Shown here: piece by piece, positions 34,335-43,100 of the stretch
How positions within the stretch are numbered: position 1 is the first letter of the stretch
Layout: each line of letters begins with the position of its first letter
From: Nostoc sp. TCL240-02
GTDB taxonomy: Bacteria > Cyanobacteriota > Cyanobacteriia > Cyanobacteriales > Nostocaceae
DNA length: 64,000 nucleotides
NCBI RefSeq assembly: GCF_013343235.1
Contig: NZ_CP040094.1
Location: 5,575,001 to 5,639,000 of the forward strand
Direction: 5' to 3'
The notes under the pieces: generated by a model
The model's input: the letters and a program-made list of their open reading frames with translations, nothing else
Told to the model about the DNA's origin: nothing
The model's database searches: none
Position numbers and translations under genes: made by a program

Positions 34335-35862
34335 TATCCTGAAGCATTTTTAAATGCTTATTAACTGGTGCAAGGGTATTGGCAGCAATCAGCCCACTGG
34401 CGGCGACTGCTGGTAAACCAATACCGGGAAATGTTGAGTCGCCACAGCACATCAATCCTGGTAGGGGTGTGCTGGGACCGGGAAACATACCGCTTCCAGC
34501 CTGAATTGCTGGCCCGTAGGAACCTTGATGACGGCGGAGATAACGCTCGTGAGTTAGAGGTGTACCAACAAGTATGACTTCGCAACGAGAGCGAATATCT
34601 GGAATTACCCGTTCTAAAGCTTGCCACATTACTTCTGCACGCGATCGCTTTTGTTCGGCATATTCTTGACTCCTTCTATCCATTCCCTGCCACATAAAGT
34701 ATGGCTCATTACCAGGTGTATATACATGAATCACATGTTTACCTGCTGGCGCTAAAGATGGATCGAGGACTGAAGGGATGGAAATCACCACCACATTTTG
34801 AGGTGCTGTTATGCCCAATTCCCAGTTGTTGACTACGATGTAATGACACCGCAAATTTGACTGTAATCCCTGAGCATCAATGCCTAAATGCAGGTGCATA
34901 AAACTATCACACTCAGGTGTAGCTTGTCGTTTATTGCGGTACTGTTTAGGTATTGCTTTATCTGGTAGTAACTTCAGTGTGTCCCAAACCGAGGCATTAG
35001 AAATTACTGCTCGTTTTGCCCGAATTTCGGAGCGATCGCGCAGACGCACACCCACCGCACAATTACCTTCTACAAGCACTTCCTCCACATGAGCGCCTAG
35101 CCTCAGTTTTCCGCCGTGACGCTCCAACCCTTGTACAAGAGTGTCAACTAAAGCACTACTCCCACCAATGGGATATTCAAGGATTGCATCTGGGCGATAC
35201 CAGTCCGCAAACATAAATGCTACCTCTGCGGCGCTAGTGCCATCTGCGGGCAATCCAGAAAGGAGAAAGCAAAGTAAATTCAGCCAGTTTCGGGTAAACG
35301 TCTCTTTAACAACCCCATCCATAATTCGGCTGAAAGGGCCCGTCAGCTTGATTATATTTGCCACATTCTTTGTCATAGATGGTAGAAATGGGCCCACAGT
35401 TCTAGCTGCACCAAAATCAAAGCGTAATGCGGCTGGTGGTATGGAAGTTGCAGCCCTGGCAAATGGTTCCATAACGCGCTGGAGTTCTTGCCATTCAGCA
35501 ACAGCATTATCACCACAAAATTTCATCAGCACTTCAGAAAATTGATCGGCACCAACCGCCGTGTCAAAATCACCTTCTGGTAGACAACAACCCCAAGTAT
35601 CGTAGGTGACGCATGACAATTCCGAACCAATTGCATCTAACACTTGTCGCAAAGGGTTAGCAGAGGGGCTGTAAGATAGTCCAGAATAGAGAGACGGGCC
35701 AGAGTCGAACTTAAAACCATTGCGCTCAAAACCATGAGCAGCGCCTCCAGCAATGGAGTGGCTTTCGCAGACTATCACATCAAAGCCATATCGCGCCAAA
35801 AGAGCAGCACAACTCAAACCGCCAATACCGCTACCAATAACAACTATATCTGTGTTTTGCAT
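34321..35862 (-). CDS. FAD-dependent oxidoreductase of the carotenoid isomerase/phytoene desaturase family
   Basis: A 513-residue flavoprotein. The N-terminal dinucleotide-binding fold is DIVVIGSGIGGLSCAALLARYG with the Glu of the FAD-ribose site in VCESHSIAGGAAHGF. The C-terminal FAD segment is GLMCCGDSTFPGIGLPAVAASG. The pattern (GGAAHGFERNGFKFDSGPSL) matches CrtISO-like and retinol-saturase-like proteins. It is probably not the main prolycopene isomerase CrtH, whose N-terminus differs as I remember it. The substrate is likely a carotenoid or another polyene. It stands alone and is convergent with the PEP-CTERM gene. Confidence 0.85.
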   Translation of the reverse strand: MQNTDIVVIGSGIGGLSCAALLARYGFDVIVCESHSIAGGAAHGFERNGFKFDSGPSLYSGLSYSPSANPLRQVLDAIGSELSCVTYDTWGCCLPEGDFDTAVGADQFSEVLMKFCGDNAVAEWQELQRVMEPFARAATSIPPAALRFDFGAARTVGPFLPSMTKNVANIIKLTGPFSRIMDGVVKETFTRNWLNLLCFLLSGLPADGTSAAEVAFMFADWYRPDAILEYPIGGSSALVDTLVQGLERHGGKLRLGAHVEEVLVEGNCAVGVRLRDRSEIRAKRAVISNASVWDTLKLLPDKAIPKQYRNKRQATPECDSFMHLHLGIDAQGLQSNLRCHYIVVNNWELGITAPQNVVVISIPSVLDPSLAPAGKHVIHVYTPGNEPYFMWQGMDRRSQEYAEQKRSRAEVMWQALERVIPDIRSRCEVILVGTPLTHERYLRRHQGSYGPAIQAGSGMFPGPSTPLPGLMCCGDSTFPGIGLPAVAASGLIAANTLAPVNKHLKMLQDIRCI

Positions 35863-35967
35863 ATCCCTAATGTTTGCAACAATAAATTAAAAAAGTTGTG
35901 GAAACTTGGATAATATCATTCGCTCCCCCATCCAGAAACCGCTCTAATTGGTTAATATCATCACTAA

Positions 35968-36064
35968 GGATGGACAATGGGGAATGGGGAATGGGGAATA
36001 GGGAATGGGAAACAAGGGGAGAAGAATAATTTTATGCCCAATGACAAATGACAAATGACAAATG
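35968..36064. repeat. heptamer tandem arrays upstream of the SPFH gene
   Basis: GGGAATG units (35975-36010) and ACAAATG units (36042-36064), two STRR-type 7-bp arrays, lie in the spacer between the divergent flavoprotein and SPFH genes. Confidence 0.9.
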
Positions 36065-36089
36065 ACTAATTTTTATCGGAGAAAGGAAT

Positions 36090-36938
36090 TTGAAAAATCA
36101 GCAATTAGGAAATTGGCAAACCACAGTTTTAGGAATTGTGTTAGCAACACTAGTGATTTTGGGACTAAATTCCTTTATCATTATTAACCCAGGAGAAGCA
36201 GGAGTGATCAGCATCTTGGGTAAAGCTAGAGATGGCGCTTTATTGGAAGGGATTCACGTTAAACCGCCTTTTATCTCAGTGGTAGATGTGTATGATTTGA
36301 CTGTTCAAAAATTTGAAGTGCCAGCCGAGAGTTCTACAAAAGATTTGCAGAATTTATCTGCGAGATTTGCGATCAACTTTCGTCTCGATCCTATCAAGGT
36401 AGTTGAAGTTAGAAGGAAACAAGGAACCTTAGCAAATATAGTATCAAAAATCATTGCACCTCAGACACAAGAAGCATTTAAAATTGCAGCCGCCAGAAGA
36501 ACAGTAGAAGAAGCAATTACTAAAAGAAGTGAATTGAAAGAAGACTTCGATCAAGCGTTAGGCGATCGCTTAGACAAATATGGGATAATTGTGTTAGATA
36601 CTAGCGTAGTTGATTTAGCATTCTCACCAGAATTTGCCAGAGCAGTGGAAGAAAAACAAATTGCTGAACAACGGGCGCAAAGAGCCGTTTATGTAGCACG
36701 GGAAGCAGAACAAGAAGCACAAGCAGATGTGAATCGTGCTAAAGGTAGGGCAGAAGCTCAAAGACTTTTAGCAGAGACACTCAAAGCCCAAGGAGGACAG
36801 TTAGTTTTACAAAAAGAAGCAATTGAAGCTTGGAAGAGTGGCGGCGCTCAAATGCCCAAAGTCCTCGTTATGGGTGGCGACTCAAAAAGCGGTGTACCCT
36901 TCATATTCAACCTGGGAAATGTCCCAAATCAACCGTAA
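36090..36938 (+). CDS. SPFH/prohibitin family membrane protein
   Basis: A 282-residue protein with one N-terminal transmembrane helix (about 10-32, VLGIVLATLVILGLNSFIII) and an SPFH/band 7 domain (NPGEAGVISILGKARDGALL, about 36-210). A long Ala/Glu/Gln-rich helix follows (KQIAEQRAQRAVYVAREAEQ), typical of prohibitins that form large membrane rings. TTG 36090 is used; GGAGAAAGGAA lies just upstream. Cyanobacterial prohibitin homologues form oligomers at the membrane; the role here is unknown. No NfeD or FtsH partner is adjacent. Confidence 0.9.
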   Translation: MKNQQLGNWQTTVLGIVLATLVILGLNSFIIINPGEAGVISILGKARDGALLEGIHVKPPFISVVDVYDLTVQKFEVPAESSTKDLQNLSARFAINFRLDPIKVVEVRRKQGTLANIVSKIIAPQTQEAFKIAAARRTVEEAITKRSELKEDFDQALGDRLDKYGIIVLDTSVVDLAFSPEFARAVEEKQIAEQRAQRAVYVAREAEQEAQADVNRAKGRAEAQRLLAETLKAQGGQLVLQKEAIEAWKSGGAQMPKVLVMGGDSKSGVPFIFNLGNVPNQP

Positions 36939-37184
36939 GGAGTTGGCATTAGATAACAAGCTCTCTATTATGGAATTTGCTCTGACTTTCAGACAAATTC
37001 TGCAATACTTGGACGATTTGCAATCTAAAATCGTTCGATTGAGCTACTTGTGCCGAGCATCTCGACTTCGCTCGATGGAACCGGAGCCGAGGTAAGCCGA
37101 AGTCTAAAATCCAAAATAGTATAAGTTGGGCTAGTCCCAACTCAAACACAACACAAAAACCAACAAGTTCATCAATCAAAGTTT
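36939..37184. other. spacer with palindromic repeat
   Basis: Holds the dispersed motif GCATCTCGACTTCGCTCGATGG at about 37058-37080 followed by GAGCCGAGGTAAGCCGAAG, a sequence style repeated elsewhere in the window (15995, 44579). No gene is seen. Confidence 0.5.
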
Positions 37185-37601
37185 ATGTCAACCCCTAATT
37201 CTCACAATCTCACCGCCGAAGAAGCGAAAAAATTACTGAATAAATTTAACTGTCTAGACATTGCGCCTATTCTCAAGCCATCAGAAAAAGCAGTAATTCG
37301 TGATGCCCTAATTTTGGTAACTAAACTTGCTGATTATCAAATTTTAGGAATTTGTGCCGATACAGCAGAAGAAGGAATACTGGCTATGAAGACCTACTCT
37401 TTGGCTTTGGGTTATGAACCACCAAATAATTTGCTGACACCTGAAGGGCCAGTTTATATCAAATTAAACGGTAAAAATGGCTTGTGCTATCTTGATTCTT
37501 ATGCTGGACATCATCGTGGAGTATTAGTATCTTGTCAGTCTTACCACGAAGACGGAATCAACGAAATGTATGGACATCTACCTTTGGATTTATTTGTATA
37601 G
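37185..37601 (+). CDS. DUF1824 family protein
   Basis: A 138-residue soluble cyanobacterial protein of the DUF1824 family. Recognised from the N-terminal LTAEEAKKLLNKFNCLD, the central DYQILGICADTAEEGILAMK and LTPEGPVYIKLNGKNGLCYL, and the Tyr/His-rich C-terminal DSYAGHHRGVLVSCQS. No catalytic function is established. It is 71 bp upstream of the ABC-F gene on the same strand and may be co-transcribed with it. Confidence 0.88.
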   Translation: MSTPNSHNLTAEEAKKLLNKFNCLDIAPILKPSEKAVIRDALILVTKLADYQILGICADTAEEGILAMKTYSLALGYEPPNNLLTPEGPVYIKLNGKNGLCYLDSYAGHHRGVLVSCQSYHEDGINEMYGHLPLDLFV

Positions 37602-37672
37602 AATTCTGTGAATGTAGGTAAGGTATGTGCTTTACCTACTAATTAACGATCAATGAAAAATTACTAGATTTT

Positions 37673-39604
37673 ATGAGTATTATTACACTCCAGTCGGTTA
37701 AAAAAGACTTTGGCATCAAAGAAGTTTTAAAAGATGCCAGCTTTAGCCTTGATGCTACCGATAAAGTTGGCTTAATTGGTACCAACGGTTCGGGAAAATC
37801 AACCCTATTAAAAATGATTGCCGGGTTGGAATCCATTGATAGCGGTCAAATTATAATTAACTCCGGTTCTAAAATCATCTACTTACCCCAGCAGCCAGAT
37901 TTAGATGAAAATCACACAGTTTTAGAGCAAGTTTTTGCTGATAGTGGCGAACATACGGCTTTAGTACGTGAGTATGAAGAACTCTCAGATAAATTAGCTC
38001 ATTATCCAGATGATAGTCAACTAATGTCTCGCCTTTCTGTGGTGATGCAAAAGATGGATACAAGCGGTGCTTGGGAATTAGAAACCAACGCTAAAATTAT
38101 CCTTACAAAATTAGGAATTTCTGACTTTGATGCCAAGATAGGCACTTTATCTGGAGGCTATCGCAAGCGCATTGCTTTAGCATCAGCATTGTTAGCAGAA
38201 CCCGATGCTTTGCTCATGGATGAGCCGACAAACCATCTGGATGCTCTTTCTGTAGAATGGTTACAAAGTTATTTAAATCGCTATCGTGGCGCACTTTTTC
38301 TAATCACCCACGATCGCTATTTTTTGGATCGCGTCACCAATCGGATAGTTGAAATCGACCGAGGCGACATTTATACCTATTCAGGCAACTATTCATATTA
38401 CCTGGAAAAGAAAGCTTTAGCTGAAGAATCTGCCGTAAGTACTCAACGGAAACATCAAGGCTTATTGCGACGCGAGTTGGAATGGCTCAAAAAAGGGCCG
38501 AAAGCTAGAAGTACTAAGCAAAAAGCTAGAATTGACCGCGCTCATGCTCTACGGGATACTGAATTTAAAGAAGTTCAGGGTAAAGTTGATATTTCTACAG
38601 TTGGTCGTCGCATTGGCAAAAAGGTTATTGAATTAAAGAACGTTTCTAAGGCATACAATGGACGCACCTTAATTAATAACTTCACCTACGAATTTAGTCC
38701 AGAAGACCGCATCGGCATCATCGGCGCTAATGGTGCTGGTAAATCCACTTTAATGGATATTATCACTGGTCAGATTCAGCCAGATTCAGGTGTTGCCGAA
38801 ATTGGGACTACAATTCACATCGGTTATTTTGACCAGCATTCTGAAGAATTGCTCACAGCTTTAAATGAAAATCAGCGCGTGATTGACTACATCAAAGAAG
38901 AAGGAGAGTTTATCAAAATTACCGATGGTACTCAAATTACTGCTTCGCAAATGTTAGAGCGGTTTTTGTTTCCTGGTAATCAACAGTATGCCCCAATTAA
39001 TAAACTTTCTGGTGGTGAAAAACGCCGTTTATTTCTGTTGCGGGTTTTGATGAGTGCGCCCAATGTCTTAATTTTAGATGAACCGACAAACGATTTAGAT
39101 GTTCAGACATTAGCAGTATTAGAAGATTATTTAGAAGATTTTGTCGGATGTGTAATTGTAGTTTCTCACGATCGCTACTTTCTCGATCGCACTATCGACA
39201 CAGTATTTTCCTTTGAGGAAGGCGGTAATCTCCGGCAATATCCAGGTAATTACTCGATTTATCTAGACTATAAGAAGGCTGAAGAGGCACAGCAACAAGC
39301 TGCGAACACTAAGGAGAAGCCGAAAAATGCCGAAGTTCAAAATAATGGTGCGGCTTCACCCAAGGATGTAGAAAATACCAAGCGGCGGAGATTATCCAAT
39401 TGGGAGAAAAAAGAATTTGAGCAGTTGGAAGATAAAATTGCCGAGTTAGAAGCTGAGAAAGAAGAAACCGAGAAAACACTAGGGAATGTTTCACCGGGGA
39501 ATTACAGCGAAGTGCAAAAGCTGTACGATCATGTGGAAAAGCTCAAGCACGCGATCGATGTGGCGACTGAACGCTGGTTAGAATTGGCGGAGATGGAGTC
39601 TTAA
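37673..39604 (+). CDS. uup: ABC-F family ATPase (Uup-like)
   Basis: A soluble 643-residue twin-ATPase of the ABC-F group, which acts on ribosomes or translation, not transport. Each half has Walker A ([24 protein letters not shown]), signature (LSGGYRKR; LSGGEKRR) and Walker B (LLMDEPTNHLD; LILDEPTNDLD). The interdomain linker (about 240-310) is positively charged (EWLKKGPKARSTKQKARI). A C-terminal coiled coil (FEQLEDKIAELEAEKEETEK, about 575-640) is the Uup-type DNA/RNA-binding tail. Other ABC-F subtypes lack this tail, hence the symbol, which is less certain than the family. Confidence 0.9.
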   Translation: MSIITLQSVKKDFGIKEVLKDASFSLDATDKVGLIGTNGSGKSTLLKMIAGLESIDSGQIIINSGSKIIYLPQQPDLDENHTVLEQVFADSGEHTALVREYEELSDKLAHYPDDSQLMSRLSVVMQKMDTSGAWELETNAKIILTKLGISDFDAKIGTLSGGYRKRIALASALLAEPDALLMDEPTNHLDALSVEWLQSYLNRYRGALFLITHDRYFLDRVTNRIVEIDRGDIYTYSGNYSYYLEKKALAEESAVSTQRKHQGLLRRELEWLKKGPKARSTKQKARIDRAHALRDTEFKEVQGKVDISTVGRRIGKKVIELKNVSKAYNGRTLINNFTYEFSPEDRIGIIGANGAGKSTLMDIITGQIQPDSGVAEIGTTIHIGYFDQHSEELLTALNENQRVIDYIKEEGEFIKITDGTQITASQMLERFLFPGNQQYAPINKLSGGEKRRLFLLRVLMSAPNVLILDEPTNDLDVQTLAVLEDYLEDFVGCVIVVSHDRYFLDRTIDTVFSFEEGGNLRQYPGNYSIYLDYKKAEEAQQQAANTKEKPKNAEVQNNGAASPKDVENTKRRRLSNWEKKEFEQLEDKIAELEAEKEETEKTLGNVSPGNYSEVQKLYDHVEKLKHAIDVATERWLELAEMES

Positions 39605-39634
39605 TTTCTTAACATGACGTGAATTAAGACAGGA

Positions 39635-39694
39635 GACGCGATGAATCGCCGTCTCTACAATTAGTCTTTTGTAGAGACGGCGATTTATCGCGTC
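39635..39694. repeat. long inverted repeat after uup
   Basis: Two 25-nt arms (GACGCGATGAATCGCCGTCTC... and its complement, one mismatch) with a 10-nt loop, 30 nt after the uup stop. It may act as a terminator for either strand, but it also looks like a dispersed cyanobacterial palindrome. Confidence 0.75.
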
Positions 39695-39752
39695 TTTATG
39701 ATGATTTATTTAGCATAGGTGGTTACGGCGTTCCGTTAACACACCTACCACT

Positions 39753-39974
39753 TCATCTTTTACTTTTGAGTTTTGGAGAATGATTTTCCTGCTTTTTATC
39801 CTGCAAGCTGCGAATTTTAACCAGCACTAAAATATATTGTTGAGTCATCCAAATCAACGCCTCAATGGATGAGTTACCTTGGTCAATTTGGCTTTTAGCT
39901 TGGAAGCCAATCAAGAATAGTTGCATTGCCAGTAACAAAGCAATGATTTTACCGAGAATTTGACGGGCTTGCAT
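39753..39974 (-). CDS. small membrane protein, 73 aa
   Basis: From ATG 39974 the protein has one N-terminal hydrophobic helix (ILGKIIALLLAMQLFLIGFQ), a polar stretch, a second amphipathic segment (IEALIWMTQQYILVLVKI) and a Lys-rich tail. I do not recognise it. An upstream TTG (39989) is possible, but ATG 39974 has a GAGG ribosome-binding site 9 nt away. That GAGG lies in the 3' arm of a perfect 10-bp hairpin, so translation may be regulated. It is divergent from the NB-ARC gene. Confidence 0.6.
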   Translation of the reverse strand: MQARQILGKIIALLLAMQLFLIGFQAKSQIDQGNSSIEALIWMTQQYILVLVKIRSLQDKKQENHSPKLKSKR

Positions 39975-39983
39975 TTGTTTGTG

Positions 39984-40020
39984 CCTCAAAGAGTTTTATA
40001 GATACAGGTTCTCTTTGAGG
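39984..40020 (-). promoter_or_regulatory. hairpin sequestering the ribosome-binding site of the 39753 gene
   Basis: On the minus strand, CCTCAAAGAG, a 17-nt loop and CTCTTTGAGG form a perfect 10-bp stem. The 3' arm contains the GAGG that is 9 nt upstream of ATG 39974. If this hairpin folds in the mRNA the start site is hidden. Confidence 0.55.
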
Positions 40021-40080
40021 TTGTGCCCATAAGCAAATACCCTAATCTTGCTGAAAATGCCTTAAAATCTGGATTACATG

Positions 40081-40120
40081 AGTTTGGGGTGGGAGTTTCA
40101 ATATGGGGTAGCCCCAAACT
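40081..40120 (+). promoter_or_regulatory. hairpin between candidate starts of the NB-ARC gene
   Basis: AGTTTGGGG and CCCCAAACT form a perfect 9-bp stem with a 22-nt loop. It lies directly after the upstream ATG (40078) and 23 nt before ATG 40144. If the second ATG is used it is in the 5' leader. Confidence 0.45.
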
Positions 40121-40143
40121 TCTTACTCAATTTTTTGGATGTA

Positions 40144-43100
40144 ATGCCACGAAAATCTACTAAAGGCCCTGTAATTCAAAAGCGAGTCAAGCGTCTGCTA
40201 GAGGCGTTGCTTTGTTTTGTCAATGGGGAATTTGAGGACGATAACTTTAAAATTAAGTACGACTGGAAAGAAGAAGACAGCACTAACCCCAAGCTGACTG
40301 TGCAGACTACGTTAGTTGCGTTGGAGTTGCTGACCCAAAAAGACAAATATCCTGGCAAGTTAACTAAAGCGCAAATTCGAGAAGCGCTGAATTTGCTGAA
40401 GGGTTTTTTGAAGATTCTGGAAGATAACCGTCTCCAAACTCAAGGTTCTGATGACTGGCACTTTACTTTAAAGCTATGGTCAAGGGATAGAGAGAAGAAC
40501 CTAAAACGGTTTGATGAAGCGTGGGAAAATAGCAGACCAAAAAAATCCAAAGAATTAGCAGCCAATTCCACCCAAGATGAGGGTGTTGCTACTGTACGTC
40601 AAATTAAACTTACTCTATTTCAAGCGCCACCTTTACCCACATACTTTGTAGAACGCCCAGAGTACAGCGATGATTTAAAGACTCGTCTTTTAAATGGTTC
40701 ATCGTTTGATAGTCGCACTTTAGTAATTACTGCGATTCACGGTTTGGGTTCGGTGGGCAAATCTACTTTAGCTGCGGCTTTAGCCCATAATGCAGAAATA
40801 CAATCTCGTTTTTGTGATGGCATTCTTTGGGCAACATTAGGTCAACAACCCAATGTACTGGCTTTACTTAGTGGCTGGGTGCAAGCATTAGGAGACTATA
40901 GCTTTAAGCCTACAAGTGTAGAAGCAACTTCCTCGCATCTGCGGACGCTACTTTATGACAAAGCGGTGCTGTTAGTGGTGGATGATGCTTGGAATACCGA
41001 AGATGCACAAGCGTTTAATTTTGGTGGTGCGCGTTGTCAAGTTTTGGTAACTACTCGTGAAGGTTCTATTGCCGATGCCTTAGCAGCCAGCACCTACAGC
41101 CTGGATATAATGAAACCAGACCAGGCAATGGAATTGCTGACGAAGAAATTAAGACGCGAGATTACAGGCACGGAACGTCACTCAGCAGAAAATTTAGCCA
41201 AAGGTGTTGGTTATCTTCCCCTAGCATTGGAACTTGCAGCCGCCGAAGTTGCCTGTGGTACGACTTGGAATGAACTGTTGGCGGATATTCAGCAAGAAGT
41301 AGCCAGATTAACAAGTTTTGACCGACCGGAAGCCGAAGAAATTACTGATGAGGCTAGTTTAAAACGCCTGAGTTTAACCGCATCATTAAATTTGAGTGTC
41401 AAGAGAATGCCACCAGAAAAGCAGGAGCATTTCTCTTGGTTAGGGGTATTGCCGGAGGATGTCAACATTAATAAGATGATGGCGGCAACGCTGTGGCAGA
41501 TAGATAAGCGTGATGCTGCCAAGATGTTGCAATATTTACGGAATAAAGCATTGCTATTAACAGGAGTACCGCTTGCTGATGGTATGCCTACCTATCGCTT
41601 ACATGACTTATTCCACGATTTAGCTTGTAATTTGTTAACTGCTCCCTCTGAGTCAAAGCGCCCAGGAGATTTGGCTGGGTTGGGTTTAAACCTTGCTGAT
41701 GTTCATGCTGCTTTTTTAAACAAGTATCGGCAGAAAACACAGAATGGTTTATGGCATACTTTACTCGATGATGGTTACATTCATCAGCGTTTAGTTTGGC
41801 ATTTGGAAAAGGCTGGACAGTTAGAAGAGATTCATCAGTTATTGCGGGAAGAGTCTGCAACTAAAAGCAATGGCTGGTATGAAGCGCGAGAACAATTGGC
41901 ACAAATTAGCGGTTACATCACAGATATTTCTCGTGCCTGGGAACTAGCAGAAGCGAATCGGACTGAATCAACACTAGGCTTGCAATGTCGTTATGCTTTG
42001 ATTACTGCATCGATCAATAGTTTGGCAGCTAATCTACCAGCAAATCTGCTGGTAGCGTTGGTCAAAAACAAGATGTGGACTCCCGAACAAGGACTAGCCT
42101 ATGCCCTGCAAAAACCAAAACCACAAGAGAAAATCGACTCGCTTACAGAACTAGTCAATTATTTAACACCAAATCTTCAAGAATTCGCACTGCAAAAAGC
42201 CCTTGCTGCTGCCAAGGCGATTCAGAATGAGGATTATTGTGCCGATGTCTTGAGTGCCTTAGCTGAAAAACTGCCACCAGAGTTGTTGCCAGAAGCCCTT
42301 GCTGCTGCCAGAGCAATTCAGGATGAGGATTCTCGTGCCAAAGCCTTGAGTGCCTTAGCTGAAAAACTGCCACCAGAGTTGTTGCCAGAAGCCCTTGCTG
42401 CTGCCAGAGCAATTCAGGATGAGGATTCTCGTGCCAAAGCCTTGAGTGCCTTAGCTGAAAAACTGCCACCAGAGTTGTTGCCAGAAGCCCTTGCTGCTGC
42501 CAGAGCAATTCAGGATGAGGATTCTCGTGCCAAAGCCTTGAGTGCCTTAGCTGAAAAACTGCCACCAGAGTTGTTGCCAGAAGCCCTTGCTGCTGCCAGA
42601 GCAATTCAGGATGAGGATTCTCGTGCCAAAGCCTTGAGTGCCTTAGCTGAAAAACTGCCAGATATATTGCCAGAAGCCCTTGCTGCTGCCAGAGCGATTC
42701 AGGATGAGGATTCTCGTGCCAAAGCCTTGAGTGCCTTAGCTGAAAAACTGCCAGATATATTGCCAGAAGCCCTTGCTGCTGCCAGAGCGATTCAGGATGA
42801 GTATTATCGTGCCAATGTCTTGATTGCCTTAGCTGACAAACTACCAGAGTTGTTGCTAGAAGCCCTTGCTGCTGCCAGAGCGATTCAGAATGAGTATTAT
42901 CGTGCCAATGTCTTGATTGCCTTAGCTGAAAAACTGCCACCAGAGTTGTTGCTAGAAGCCCTTGCTGCTGCCAGAGCGATTCAGGATGAGGATTCTCGTG
43001 CCAATGTCTTGATTGCCTTAACTGACAAACTGCCACTAGAGTTGTTGCCAGAAACCCTTGCTGCTGCCTGGGCGATTCAGGATAATACTGATCCTCGCAA

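Noticed and set aside
34321..35862. Main carotenoid isomerase CrtH
   Set aside because: The family is right, but the N-terminal and substrate-region motifs differ from those I recall for CrtH, so only the family name is given.
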